Positions 37,012 through 48,357 of a stretch of DNA of 64,000 bases are shown here, in pieces. Location of the stretch: the NCBI RefSeq assembly GCF_008973465.1, contig NZ_WBXN01000004.1, positions 2,356,001 to 2,420,000 on the forward strand, read 5' to 3'. The position numbers and the translations under genes were made by a program. The first letter of the stretch is position 1. Each line of letters opens with the position of its first letter. This stretch comes from Streptomyces sp. SS1-1. GTDB lineage: Bacteria; Actinomycetota; Actinomycetes; Streptomycetales; Streptomycetaceae. Below the pieces are notes generated by a model. It had not been told where the DNA came from and searched no databases. It worked only from the letters and a program-made list of their open reading frames with translations.

Positions 37012-37047
37012 CCTCGAGCCCCCTCCCGTCCGGGAGAGGGCTCGAGG
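37012..37047 (-). terminator. Hairpin terminator downstream of the radical SAM gene
   Basis: A 17-bp inverted repeat with one mismatch (37012-37028 with 37031-37047) and 2-nt loop, 19 nt past the radical SAM stop. Confidence 0.8.
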
Positions 37048-37065
37048 TGGCGTACGGGTGTGCGG

Positions 37066-39039
<1,974 letters not shown>

Positions 39040-39127
39040 CTCGCGAACCTTCGTGAGCTGGACTGAACTGACAGGGGTGACCATCTAGCCTAACGCGGCC
39101 CCGGACGCCCCCAGCACGCCCCGAGGG

Positions 39128-40630
39128 TCACAGGGCGTCCGCCCCGCCCTCGATCCCGGCCCAGAACGCGGGCAGCTCGGCCTCCACGGCGTCCGCTCGC
39201 CGCTCCTCCCGCCCGTACAGCAGTCCGAAGGTGAAGGCGCTGTCGCCCGCGGCGTGGGCGAGGGCGGCCAGCTCCCGCAGGGTCCGGCGGGCCATGACGC
39301 TGTCCTGGTGCTCGCCCAGCAGGTTCTGGAGGGCCTTCATGGACTTCACCAGGTCCTTGGCCGGGCCGTCGAGAGCCGGTACGGCCGCCTCCGCCGCGTA
39401 CCGGGTGCGCTTGGTCTTCTTGCGCGCCTCGTGGATGGCGACGTCGCGCTCGGTGCCGGGCTCCAGTTCCCGCGCCTGCCGCACGAGCGCGGCCACCTTG
39501 CCGAAGTCCTTGCGTACGGCCTTGGCGAGCACCTTGGCCGGTTTCTTCCCGGCGGCCTTCAGCAGCGGCGGATCGGCGAGCACCCCGTCGAGGGTGTCGA
39601 GCAGCGTCAGATAGCGGCGGGAGTCGAGGACGCCGATGAGGCGGGCGCTCGCCCCGCCCGGCCGGTCCCCTGCCCAGGTGCGCAACCGCTCGGCGACGGG
39701 CCCGGCGACGAGGTCCGGGGGCACCTCGGCGAGGGCGGCGGAGAGGCGTTCGTCGAGGACCTCCCGGTCGCGGTCCACGCCGAGCTCACCGGCCAGCCAC
39801 TTCAGCTCGTCGGCGATCGGGTCGGTGACGGTCCGGTCCAGGACCTTGCCGAAGGACTTGAAGGCGCTGCGGGTGCGGCGGGTGGCGACGCGCATGCTGT
39901 GCACGGAGTCCTCGGCGTCCTGGCGCACCGCCGGGTCGAGGGCGACGATCGTGTCGCGCTGGGTGCGCAGATACGCGAGGACATGGTCGCCCGCCGTCTT
40001 CGACCGCTCCGCCGAGGCGGGGGCGAGCGGCTTCGGCGCGGTCTCGGCGAGGGCGCGGGCGAGCTTCGACGGGGACGCCGACGGCCGTACGCCCGCCTTG
40101 CGCAGCCGCTTCTCGATCTTGTCGAGCAGGGCCGGGGCGACGTCGTCCGCGAGTTCGACCTCGATCTCGGTCCACCCGGTCCGGCCGCCTCCTCCGATGA
40201 GCCGCTCGGCCCGGACGGTGTCCACGCTGACCTCGGCGAGGACCCGCCCGTCGGCGTCCACGAGGTCGCGGGCGTCGCGGTCGGAGCGCAGCCGGATCAC
40301 CGGCACCAGTTCGGCCTGGCGGACGCGGGAGCGGACCAGGGCGGCCAGTTCGGCGGGGAGGGTGTCGGAGAGCGGGGCCTGGATCTCGTCCCGGACGCCG
40401 GGGGCGACGGGGAACTTCAGATGCCAGCCGGCGTCGGAGCCGCCGGTTCTGCGACGGAGGGTGACCGCCGCTCCGGCGAGGCGCTCGTCGGTGGTGTCGT
40501 AGTAGGTGGCGTCCAGATGCGCGACACCCTTCTCGATCACGGCCGCGACCCCGGCGGCGCCGGTCAGGTCGGGCAGGCCGCCGCCGTCGGACTCGTACTT
40601 CCGCTCGATCTCGCGCTTGGTGTCCGCCAT
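39128..40630 (-). CDS. CYTH and CHAD domain-containing protein
   Basis: A 500-residue protein. The CYTH domain (about 1-200) opens with the signature EIERKY (ExExK) and has the pattern YYDTTDERLAGAAVTLRRR and WHLKFP. The CHAD domain (about 215-490) carries the conserved histidine helix pattern SVHSMRVATRRTRSAFK, AIHEARKKTKRTRYAAE and LLGEHQDSVMA. CYTH enzymes act on triphosphates or inorganic polyphosphate and CHAD domains bind polyphosphate granules, so a role in polyphosphate metabolism is likely. Start: ATG at 40628-40630. Confidence 0.94.
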   Translation of the reverse strand: MADTKREIERKYESDGGGLPDLTGAAGVAAVIEKGVAHLDATYYDTTDERLAGAAVTLRRRTGGSDAGWHLKFPVAPGVRDEIQAPLSDTLPAELAALVRSRVRQAELVPVIRLRSDRDARDLVDADGRVLAEVSVDTVRAERLIGGGGRTGWTEIEVELADDVAPALLDKIEKRLRKAGVRPSASPSKLARALAETAPKPLAPASAERSKTAGDHVLAYLRTQRDTIVALDPAVRQDAEDSVHSMRVATRRTRSAFKSFGKVLDRTVTDPIADELKWLAGELGVDRDREVLDERLSAALAEVPPDLVAGPVAERLRTWAGDRPGGASARLIGVLDSRRYLTLLDTLDGVLADPPLLKAAGKKPAKVLAKAVRKDFGKVAALVRQARELEPGTERDVAIHEARKKTKRTRYAAEAAVPALDGPAKDLVKSMKALQNLLGEHQDSVMARRTLRELAALAHAAGDSAFTFGLLYGREERRADAVEAELPAFWAGIEGGADAL

Positions 40631-40683
40631 GAACCGAATGTAATCGGACTCCGAGGGCGGCGACAGGTTCTGCCTGGCCCGAA

Positions 40684-40702
40684 CCGCCCGGTGTGCGGGC
40701 GG
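40684..40702 (-). terminator. Short hairpin downstream of rodA
   Basis: Inverted repeat CCGCCCG-GTGTG-CGGGCGG immediately past the rodA stop at 40704. A modest terminator closing the mre/pbp2/rodA transcript. Confidence 0.5.
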
Positions 40703-40703
40703 C

Positions 40704-41903
40704 TCAGGCCGACATCGGGCGTTGCACCCGGATGGACTGGAGCAGTCCCACCGCCACCCAGACGGCGAACATCGACGATCCTCCGTAGGACACGAACGGC
40801 AGTGGCAGACCGGTGACCGGCATGATCCCCAGGGTCATCCCGACGTTCTCGAACGCCTGGAAGGCGAACCAGGCCACGATGCCGGCCGCGACGATCGTCC
40901 CGTACAGCTCGGTGGTCTCGCGGGCGATGCGGCAGGCCCGCCACAGGATGATGCCGAGGAGCAGGATGATCAGCCCGCCGCCGACGAAGCCGAGCTCCTC
41001 CCCCGCCACCGTGAAGACGAAGTCGGTCTGCTGCTCCGGGACGAACTGGCCGGTGGTCTGCGAGCCGTGGAACAGCCCGGAGCCGGTCAGCCCGCCGGAA
41101 CCGATCGCGATCCGCGCCTGGTTGGTGTTGTAGCCGACGCCGGCCGGGTCGAGCTCGGGGTTGGCGAAGGCGGCGAAGCGGGCGATCTGGTAGTCGTCCA
41201 GGACGCCGAGCTGCCATACGGCGATGGCGCCCGCGGTGCCCGCGCCGATCAGCCCGAACACCCAGCGGTTGGAGGCGCCGGAGGCCAGGAGCACGCCGAG
41301 CACGATCACCACCATGACCATGACCGAGCCGAGGTCGGGCATGAGCATCACGATCAGCATGGGCACGCCGGCCAGGCCGAGGGCCTGCACGACCGTCCGG
41401 TGGTCCGGGTACTGCTTGTCGCCCGCGTCGACGCGCGCGGCCAGCAGCATCGCCATGCCCAGGATGATCGTGACCTTCACGAACTCCGAGGGCTGCAGCG
41501 AGAACCCGCCGGGGAGCTTGATCCAGGAGTGGGCGCCGTTGATCGTGGAGCCGAGCGGGGTGAGCACCAGCAGGATCAGGAAGACGGACAAGCCGTAGAG
41601 GATGGGCACGGCCGTGCGCAGGGCGCGATGGCCCAGCCAGACGGTCCCGACCATGAGGGCCAGCCCGATCCCCGTGTTCAGCAGGTGCCGGATCAGGAAG
41701 TAGTACTGGTCGCCCTGGTTGAGCTCGGTGCGGTTGCGGGTCGCGGAGTAGACCAGCACGGCACCGAACATCGACAGGGCGACAGCGGCGAGCAGTATCG
41801 GCCAGTCCAGCCGGCGGGCGAGCGAGTCCCGGGCGAACAGGCGGGACCAGCCCGCCCGCCGCGGCCCGTACCCGGAGACATGGAAGCTGTTGGCGCCGGT
41901 CAT
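40704..41903 (-). CDS. rodA: Rod-shape/sporulation SEDS glycosyltransferase (RodA/FtsW family)
   Basis: A 399-residue protein with about ten membrane helices (WPILLAAVALSMFGAVLVYSA, then further segments). SEDS hallmarks include GSTINGAHSWIKLPGGFSLQPSEFVKV and the C-terminal GMTLGIMPVTGLPLPFVSYGGSS. It polymerises lipid II with the partner PBP2. Its ATG overlaps the pbp2 stop (ATGA), so the pair is translationally coupled. In S. coelicolor the gene here is called sfr and acts in sporulation with the mre genes (from memory). Confidence 0.95.
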   Translation of the reverse strand: MTGANSFHVSGYGPRRAGWSRLFARDSLARRLDWPILLAAVALSMFGAVLVYSATRNRTELNQGDQYYFLIRHLLNTGIGLALMVGTVWLGHRALRTAVPILYGLSVFLILLVLTPLGSTINGAHSWIKLPGGFSLQPSEFVKVTIILGMAMLLAARVDAGDKQYPDHRTVVQALGLAGVPMLIVMLMPDLGSVMVMVVIVLGVLLASGASNRWVFGLIGAGTAGAIAVWQLGVLDDYQIARFAAFANPELDPAGVGYNTNQARIAIGSGGLTGSGLFHGSQTTGQFVPEQQTDFVFTVAGEELGFVGGGLIILLLGIILWRACRIARETTELYGTIVAAGIVAWFAFQAFENVGMTLGIMPVTGLPLPFVSYGGSSMFAVWVAVGLLQSIRVQRPMSA

Positions 41904-44161
41904 GTGAGCATCCTCCGGCTTCCGCGCCTACGGCTGCGGCGCCTGCGGCGCCGGGTGTCCCGGTTCTCCGGGGACTGTGTCGACACGGTCCCGGCGAGCT
42001 GCTGCGGGTCCGGGTCGGCCTCGTTCTTCTGGGTGGCGCGCTGCTCCTTCGCCGGGTCCTTGGAGACCTTCGGCGAGGTGATGGTGCCGTCGGTGCGGAC
42101 CTTCGGCAGCTTCTTCTGCGGGGTGGGCAGCAGCGCGTTCTTCTTGTTGATGGTGCCGTCGTCGGAGACGCCGTACAGGGCGTCGTAGATGTTGCGCACG
42201 GCCGGGCCGGAGGCGCCGGAACCCGTACCACCCTGGGAGATGGTCATGACGACCGAGTAGTCCTTGGTGTACGTCGCGAACCACGAGGTGGTCTGCTTGC
42301 CGTAGACCTCGGCGGTACCGGTCTTGGCGTGCATGGGGATCTTGTCCTGGGGCCAGCCGACGTCGGCGAAGCGCCAGGCGGCGGTGCCGCGGGTGGCGAC
42401 TCCGGCGAGGGCGTCGTCCATCCGGGCGAGGGTCTGACGGCTTATCGGCAGCTTGCCGTGCGATTTGGGCTTGATCTCCTCGACGCTCTTCCCGTCGGGG
42501 CTGACGACAGCCTTGCCGACGGTCGGGTCGTAGAGCGTGCCGCCGTTGGAGATGGCCGCGTAGATCGTGGCCATCTGGATGGGGGTGACGAGGGTGTCGC
42601 CCTGGCCGATGGAGTAGTTGACGGAGTCACCCGCGCGCAGCCGGTTGCCTTCGAGGCAGTTCTCGTAGGCGATCTGCTCGGCGTAGGAGCCGCCCTTCTT
42701 GCCGTACTTGCACCAGGCGTCCTTGTTGGCCTTCCAGTAGTCCTGCTTCCACTTGCGGTCCGGGATACGGCCGGTGACCTCGTTGGGCAGGTCGATACCG
42801 GTCTCGGAACCCAGGCCGAACTGGTGGGCCGTCTTGTAGAACCAGTCCTTGGCGTTCTTCTTGGGCTTGTTGCCGCCGTCGCGCTTCCACTCCTCGTGGG
42901 AGAGGCGGTAGAAGACGGTGTCGCAGGAGACCTCCAGGGCCCGGCCGAGGCTGATGCCGCCGTATCCCTGGGACTCGAAGTTCTTGAAGACCTGGTTGCC
43001 GATGGAGTACGAGCTGGAGCATTCGTAGGGGCCGTCGAAGGAGTAGCCGGCGTTGACGGCGGCGGCCGTCGGGATGACCTTGAAGATGGAGCCGGGCGCC
43101 GACTGGCCCTGGATCGCGCGGTTGAGCAGCGGGTAGTTGGAGGACTTGCCCGTCAGCTTCTTGTAGTCCTTCGCGGAGATGCCGCCCACCCAGGCGTTGG
43201 GGTCGTAGGTGGGGTTGGAGGCCATCGCGACGATGCGGCCGGTCTTGGCCTCCATGACGACGACCGCGCCGGAGTCGGCCTTGTACGGCTCGTTGGTGTT
43301 GTGGTCCCACTCCTTGCGGGCTTCCTTCATCGCCTCGCTCAGCTCGTACTCGGCGACCCGCTGGACGCGGGCGTCGATGCTGGTGACGAGGTTGGCGCCG
43401 GGCTGCGCCGGGTCGGCCTCGGCCTCGCCGATGACCCGGCCGAGGTTGTCGACCTCGTAGCGGGTGACGCCGGCCTTGCCGCGCAGCGCCTTGTCGTACT
43501 GGCGCTCCAGGCCGGAGCGGCCGACCTGGTCGGAGCGCAGATACGGGGAGTCGGTGTCCTGGGCCTGCTGGAGCTCCTCGTCGGTGACCGGGGAGAGGTA
43601 GCCGAGGACCTGGGCGGTGTTGGCGCCGCCGGGGCTCGGGTACCGGCGCAGTGCCTGCGGCTCGGCGGTGATGCCGGGGAAGTCCTCGGCGCGCTCCCGG
43701 ATCTGGAGGGCCTGCTTCGGGGTGGCCTCGTCGGTGATGGGGATGGGCTGGTAGGGCGAGCCGTTCCAGCAGGGCTGGGGGGTCTTGGCGTCGCAGAGCC
43801 GGACCTTCTCCATGACCTCGGCGGGCTTCATGCCCAGCACACCGGCCAGCTTGGTGAGGACGGCCTTGCCGTCGTCCGGCATCTTCAGCAGGTCGGTGCG
43901 GGAGGCGGAGACCACGAGGCGGGTCTCGTTGTCGGCGAGGGGCACGCCGCGGGCGTCCAGGATGGAGCCGCGGACGGCGGGCTGGACGACCTGCTGGACG
44001 TGGTTGCCCGACGCCTCCTTGGCGTAGGCCTCTCCCTCACGGATCTGGAGGTACCACAGGCGTCCGCCGAGGGTGCCCAGGAGGGAGAGGACGAGGATCT
44101 GGATGACGACGAGCCGGATCTGGACGCGGGGCGTCCGGCCGGTCTCGGGAATGTTGCTCAC
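41900..44161 (-). CDS. mrdA: Penicillin-binding protein 2 (class B transpeptidase)
   Basis: A 753-residue protein. One membrane anchor (VVIQILVLSLLGTLGGRLWYL) near residues 18-38, a dimerisation domain, then the transpeptidase with active-site Ser in GQSAPGSIFKVIPT (SxxK), a GQGDTLVTPIQMA segment and HAKTGTAEVYG (KTG). It cross-links peptidoglycan with RodA. A charged, Lys/Gln-rich tail of about 60 residues follows the catalytic domain. The GTG at 44159-44161 has GGGGAGG 8 nt upstream. It is 202 bp downstream of mreD. Confidence 0.95.
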   Translation of the reverse strand: MSNIPETGRTPRVQIRLVVIQILVLSLLGTLGGRLWYLQIREGEAYAKEASGNHVQQVVQPAVRGSILDARGVPLADNETRLVVSASRTDLLKMPDDGKAVLTKLAGVLGMKPAEVMEKVRLCDAKTPQPCWNGSPYQPIPITDEATPKQALQIRERAEDFPGITAEPQALRRYPSPGGANTAQVLGYLSPVTDEELQQAQDTDSPYLRSDQVGRSGLERQYDKALRGKAGVTRYEVDNLGRVIGEAEADPAQPGANLVTSIDARVQRVAEYELSEAMKEARKEWDHNTNEPYKADSGAVVVMEAKTGRIVAMASNPTYDPNAWVGGISAKDYKKLTGKSSNYPLLNRAIQGQSAPGSIFKVIPTAAAVNAGYSFDGPYECSSSYSIGNQVFKNFESQGYGGISLGRALEVSCDTVFYRLSHEEWKRDGGNKPKKNAKDWFYKTAHQFGLGSETGIDLPNEVTGRIPDRKWKQDYWKANKDAWCKYGKKGGSYAEQIAYENCLEGNRLRAGDSVNYSIGQGDTLVTPIQMATIYAAISNGGTLYDPTVGKAVVSPDGKSVEEIKPKSHGKLPISRQTLARMDDALAGVATRGTAAWRFADVGWPQDKIPMHAKTGTAEVYGKQTTSWFATYTKDYSVVMTISQGGTGSGASGPAVRNIYDALYGVSDDGTINKKNALLPTPQKKLPKVRTDGTITSPKVSKDPAKEQRATQKNEADPDPQQLAGTVSTQSPENRDTRRRRRRSRRRGSRRMLT

Positions 44162-44363
44162 TGCGGCTGCCTCCCCCTCTCGGTGTGTGTGCCGGTGCAC
44201 GCGGGCCGGTCCCAGGAGACGCGGGGCTCAAGGAACCCGACGGACCCAGGGACGGACGTCTGTGCGGATCGTCCGCACGGCTGTGCGTGTACGAGTGTGG
44301 AACGTCCCGCCGGCGAGCCCGGGTTCCCTCCCGGCTCACCCGTCCGGGTGAACTCCGCTGGCC

Positions 44364-45035
44364 TCACAGGCGCTTGACCCCCTTGATGCGCCCGGCGCGT
44401 GCCGTACGCGCCCGGACCGTCCTGACCTTCAGGCCGCCCCGCTGGCCGCCGATCCGCAGACCGGTGCCGCCGGAGAGCCAGCCGGAGGAGATGTCCGTCT
44501 TCTTCGTCTGGCCGCCGGTCTCGGCGAGCGGGTCGTTCTCCGCGCGGCGGGCGAGCGCCATGATCCCGGGGACGACGAACGGCGCGAGCAGCAGGTCGTA
44601 CAGGGCCGCCGTGAACAGCAGGCCGCCGAGCCCGACATGGCGGGCCGTGGTGTCGCCGACGAGGGCGCCGACGCCCGCGTACAGCAGCGTCGTGCCGACC
44701 GCGGCGACGACCACGACGACCATGGGCCCGGTGGCCGACCTGAGCTTGCCGTTGTCCGGTTTGAACAGGCCGGCGAGATAGCCGATGACGCACAGCACCA
44801 GCGCGTAGCGCCCGGCGGCGTGGTCGGCGGGCGGCGCGAGGTCGGCGAGCAGACCGGCGCCGAAGCCGACGAGGGCGCCGCCGACATGGCCGTAGACGAG
44901 GGCGAGGCCGAGGACGGTCAGGAGCAGCAGATCCGGTACGGCGCCGGGCAGATGGAGCCGGGCGAGGACGCTGACCTGGACGACCAGGGCGACGACGACC
45001 AGGGAGGTGGAGAGCAGGATCCGGTTGACGCGCAT
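44364..45035 (-). CDS. mreD: Rod shape-determining protein MreD
   Basis: A 223-residue membrane protein with about five hydrophobic helices (STSLVVVALVVQVSVLA first) and the family segment HLPGAVPDLLLLTVLGLALVYG. The basic C-terminal 60 residues (RIGGQRGGLKVRTVRARTAR) are longer than in rod-shaped bacteria. It is a member of the wall-elongation complex with MreC. Starts 13 nt after mreC. Confidence 0.95.
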   Translation of the reverse strand: MRVNRILLSTSLVVVALVVQVSVLARLHLPGAVPDLLLLTVLGLALVYGHVGGALVGFGAGLLADLAPPADHAAGRYALVLCVIGYLAGLFKPDNGKLRSATGPMVVVVVAAVGTTLLYAGVGALVGDTTARHVGLGGLLFTAALYDLLLAPFVVPGIMALARRAENDPLAETGGQTKKTDISSGWLSGGTGLRIGGQRGGLKVRTVRARTARAGRIKGVKRL

Positions 45036-45048
45036 GAGGGCTCAGCTC

Positions 45049-46071
45049 CTACTGGTCTTGCTCGTACTGGTACAGGTCGTCGGCGCGGGGCCGCAGGCCC
45101 CCGGCGAGGGGCTGGTCCTGGGCGTCGCCCTGCTGCTGTTGCCCGCCGCCGTCCTGCCCGTCGGCACCCGGCGTCACGGTCACCGTGACGGTCGGCGTGG
45201 GCTTCGGCTTCGGCTTGGCGGGCAGCACCGTGTCGCGCGGGTCCTTCTTCGGCGCCTGGACGACGACGCCGACGACGTCGAGCTTGGAGAAGCCGACGTA
45301 GGGCGTGACGTACAGGGTGCGGGTCAGGCCGCCGCCGGACGGGTCGACACGGGAGACGACGCCGACCGGGACGCCGGGCACGAACGGCTTGTCGGCCTGC
45401 GAGCCGAAGGTGACGAGCCGGTCGCCCTTCTTCACCTCGGCCTTGCCGTTGAGGAGTTCGACCCGCAGCGGGCGGTCGCCCTGGCCGGAGGCGAAGCCGA
45501 GCTCGTCGCTGGCCTCCATGCGGGTGCCGACGGTGAAGTCGGGGTCGTTGGCGAGCAGGACCGTCGCGGTGTTCGGGCCGACGGTGGTGACGCGGCCGAC
45601 CAGCCCGTCGCCGTTCAGGACGGTCATGTCGCGCTGGATGCCGTCGTTGGCGCCGGCGTCGATGGTGATGGTCCAGGAGAAGCCCTGGGCCGCTCCTATC
45701 GCGATGACCTGGGCGCCCTTGATGCCGTACTGGCCCTCGCCCGCGACCTTCAGCATCTTGTCGAGCTGCTTGAGGCGGCTGCGGCTGCGGTCGTCGCTGC
45801 CGAGCTTCGCCTTGAGGGCGGCGTTCTCCTGCTCGAGCCGGGCGAGCCGGTCGTGACGCTCACCGGAGTCCCGGATGGCGGAGACGGCGTTGCCGACCGG
45901 GTTCACCGCGGCCGACACACCGTCCTCGACCGGGCCGAAGACCGCGGCGGCGGCCTGGCGGGCACCGTCGACCGGGGAGTCCTCACCGCCGCGGATGTCC
46001 ACCGTGATCAGTGCGAACGCGATGGCGACCAGCAGCACCAGGAGCAGCCGGCTCTCTCGTGTGTCCCTCAC
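45049..46071 (-). CDS. mreC: Rod shape-determining protein MreC
   Basis: A 340-residue protein: N-terminal membrane helix (RLLLVLLVAIAFALITVDI), a coiled coil (DRLARLEQENAALKAKLG, about 70-90) and the extracytoplasmic double beta-barrel with INAGANDGIQRDM-type sequence (here TIDAGANDGIQRDMTVLNGD) and LVGRVTTVGPNTATVLLAND. The C-terminal 70 residues are Pro/Lys/Gln-rich. It organises the elongation or sporulation wall machinery with MreB and MreD. Confidence 0.95.
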   Translation of the reverse strand: MRDTRESRLLLVLLVAIAFALITVDIRGGEDSPVDGARQAAAAVFGPVEDGVSAAVNPVGNAVSAIRDSGERHDRLARLEQENAALKAKLGSDDRSRSRLKQLDKMLKVAGEGQYGIKGAQVIAIGAAQGFSWTITIDAGANDGIQRDMTVLNGDGLVGRVTTVGPNTATVLLANDPDFTVGTRMEASDELGFASGQGDRPLRVELLNGKAEVKKGDRLVTFGSQADKPFVPGVPVGVVSRVDPSGGGLTRTLYVTPYVGFSKLDVVGVVVQAPKKDPRDTVLPAKPKPKPTPTVTVTVTPGADGQDGGGQQQQGDAQDQPLAGGLRPRADDLYQYEQDQ

Positions 46072-46165
46072 GTGCGGCGGCCGTGCCCTTCCTCATTGGA
46101 ATGTGCGGGGGTTGGGGTGTTCAGCTGTGCGGAGGCATATGCGGGAGCTTAAGCCTGCGAACCAA

Positions 46166-46207
46166 CGATCCGCCGCACGAGAGGAGATCATCTCGTACGG
46201 CGGAACG
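46166..46207 (-). terminator. Hairpin between mreB and mreC
   Basis: A 17-bp inverted repeat with two mismatches (46166-46182 with 46191-46207) and an 8-nt loop, just past the mreB stop at 46219. It may terminate part of the mreB transcript, so mreC-mreD-pbp2-rodA might receive less expression or have their own promoter. Confidence 0.65.
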
Positions 46208-46218
46208 AAAGAGTTACG

Positions 46219-47238
46219 TCATCTGCGCGGCTGGGCGTCGAGCACCTGCTGCAGCGCCTCGAACTCCTCGACGCACTTGCCGGAGCCGAGCGCCACGCTG
46301 TCCAGCGGGTCCTCGGCGATGTGGATCGGCATGCCCGTCTCGCGGCGCAGCCGCTCGTCGAGGCCGCGCAGCAGGGCGCCGCCGCCGGTCAGGACGATTC
46401 CCCGGTCCATGATGTCGCCGGACAGCTCCGGCGGGCACTTGTCGAGGGTCGTCTTGACGGCGTCCACGATGGCGTTGACCGGTTCCTCGATGGCCTTGCG
46501 CACTTCGGCCGCGGAGATGACGACGGTCTTCGGCAGCCCGGAGACGAGGTCCCGGCCGCGGATTTCGGTGTGCTCGTCGGAGTCGAGGTCGTACGCCGAG
46601 CCGATCGTGATCTTGATCTGTTCGGCCGTGCGCTCACCCAGCAGAAGGGAGTACTCCTTCTTGATGTGCTGAATGATCGCGTTGTCCAGCTCGTCGCCCG
46701 CGACCCGGATGGACTGCGCGGTGACGATGCCGCCGAGGGAGATGACCGCGACCTCCGTGGTGCCGCCGCCGATGTCCACCACCATGTTGCCCGTGGCCTC
46801 GTGGACCGGCAGGCCGGAGCCGATGGCCGCGGCCATGGGCTCCTCGATGATGTGCACCTGACGGGCGCCGGCCTGGGACGACGCCTCGATGACGGCGCGG
46901 CGCTCGACGCCCGTGATGCCCGAGGGCACACAGACGACGACCCGCGGACGAGCCAGATACCGCCGCTTGTGGATCTTCAGGATGAAGTAGCGGAGCATCC
47001 GCTCGGTGATCTCGAAGTCGGCGATCACGCCGTCCTTCAGCGGCCGCACGGCGACGATGTTGCCCGGCGTGCGCCCGATCATCTTCTTCGCCTCGGCGCC
47101 GACCGCGAGGATGCCACCGGTGTTGGTGTTGATCGCGACGACGGACGGCTCGTTGAGTACGATCCCGCGACCCCTGACGTACACCAGCGTGTTGGCGGTC
47201 CCGAGGTCGACAGCCATGTCACGGCCGATGAACGACAT
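46219..47238 (-). CDS. mreB: Actin-like rod/sporulation protein MreB
   Basis: A 339-residue actin fold: [21 protein letters not shown] (phosphate 1), [18 protein letters not shown] (phosphate 2) and [21 protein letters not shown] (adenosine motif). In Streptomyces MreB serves aerial hyphae and spore wall synthesis. The ATG at 47236-47238 gives [13 protein letters not shown] and has GGGGAA 5 nt upstream; an ATG 12 nt upstream (47250) has no ribosome site. Confidence 0.97.
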   Translation of the reverse strand: MSFIGRDMAVDLGTANTLVYVRGRGIVLNEPSVVAINTNTGGILAVGAEAKKMIGRTPGNIVAVRPLKDGVIADFEITERMLRYFILKIHKRRYLARPRVVVCVPSGITGVERRAVIEASSQAGARQVHIIEEPMAAAIGSGLPVHEATGNMVVDIGGGTTEVAVISLGGIVTAQSIRVAGDELDNAIIQHIKKEYSLLLGERTAEQIKITIGSAYDLDSDEHTEIRGRDLVSGLPKTVVISAAEVRKAIEEPVNAIVDAVKTTLDKCPPELSGDIMDRGIVLTGGGALLRGLDERLRRETGMPIHIAEDPLDSVALGSGKCVEEFEALQQVLDAQPRR

Positions 47239-47505
47239 TGAGTTCCCCATCAGGATTCGTCTGGCCTTCCTGGGAGCGTTTGACGGCATTTCAGGTCGGC
47301 GAAGTGGGTGCTGTGACGTGAAGGCTTCCATCGTAGACGCGCCTGCACGAACACTGCGGGAGGGTCTCCGCCATTGTCAGCAGATGGCGAGGCGCCCCGC
47401 TTGTGGAGACGGGCCATCGGGGGCACTCGTTCCCCCGATCGCCCGGCATATGCCACGGGCGGCAGATTACCTGGGGCCGCCCCTCTTGGGGAGCGGCCGG
47501 AGGGA

Positions 47506-47919
47506 TCAGGCTCGGCCGGGGAAGAAGATCTTCACCTCGCGCTCGGCGGACTCCTCTGAGTCGGAGGCGTGGATCAGGTTCTCCCGCACGATGACGCCGT
47601 AGTCACCGCGGATCGAACCGGGCGCGGCGGCGATCGGGTCGGTCGGCCCGGCCAGCGCCCGCACGCCCTCGATGACCCGCTCGCCCTCGACGATCAGGGC
47701 GACGACCGGACCGGACGCCATGAACTCGACCAGCGGCTCGTAGAAGGGCTTGCCCTTGTGCTCGCCGTAGTGCTGCTCCAGCGTGTCCTGGTCCAGGGTG
47801 CGCAGCTCCAGCGCCGTGATCCGCCAGCCGGCCTTGCGCTCGATACGGCTGATGATCTCGCCGGTCAGGCCCCGCCGGACGGCGTCGGGCTTGAGCAGGA
47901 CGAGGGTGCGCTGGGTCAC
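47506..47919 (-). CDS. ndk: Nucleoside-diphosphate kinase
   Basis: 137 residues with the family start RTLVLLKPDAVRRGLTGEII and the active-site His in GDYGVIVRENLIHASDSEES. It transfers phosphate between NTPs and NDPs through the phosphohistidine. A hairpin-like GGCCGCCCCTCTTGGGGAGCG just downstream (about 47476-47498) may end the transcript. Confidence 0.98.
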   Translation of the reverse strand: MTQRTLVLLKPDAVRRGLTGEIISRIERKAGWRITALELRTLDQDTLEQHYGEHKGKPFYEPLVEFMASGPVVALIVEGERVIEGVRALAGPTDPIAAAPGSIRGDYGVIVRENLIHASDSEESAEREVKIFFPGRA

Positions 47920-47990
47920 GGGAGGGCTCCTTCTTACTGCGTACTGCGGGGTGCGGTGGGAAGAGGTTACAGGGCGTGTCCAGGCGCCCG

Positions 47991-48350
47991 TTACGCAGCG
48001 TCAGGTGTGGAGGAGGAGTCCGCCTGCGCGGCGAATCTCGCCTTCGCCTCGTCGACCTTGCGGCCGTAGTGCACGGAGGCCCACCACAGCGCCGCGAAGA
48101 TCACGCCCAGGACGAACATCATGGGCACGATGAAGCCGGACGCGATCAGCGCGATCTGCAGGGCCCAGCCGAGCGCCACCCCGCCGGGGCGGGTCACCAG
48201 GCCGCACAGCAGCACGCACAGGAACATCGCGACGCCGCTGACCGTCCACACGGTCGCCATGGACAGGTCCGGGTCCTTCATGGCGACCAGACCGGCGAAG
48301 CCGATGACGAAGAACTCGCCGATCAGCGTCGACGAACAGAGCGTACGCAT
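47991..48350 (-). CDS. DUF4233 membrane protein
   Basis: A 119-residue protein with four hydrophobic helices: LIGEFFVIGFAGLVAM, VWTVSGVAMFLCVLLCGLV, LGWALQIALIASGFIVPMM and FVLGVIFAALWWASVHYG. It follows folC by 7 nt and precedes ndk, a conserved actinobacterial arrangement. Function unknown; the tight spacing suggests translational coupling with folC. ATG at 48348-48350. Confidence 0.9.
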   Translation of the reverse strand: MRTLCSSTLIGEFFVIGFAGLVAMKDPDLSMATVWTVSGVAMFLCVLLCGLVTRPGGVALGWALQIALIASGFIVPMMFVLGVIFAALWWASVHYGRKVDEAKARFAAQADSSSTPDAA

Positions 48351-48357
48351 GGCGGAC

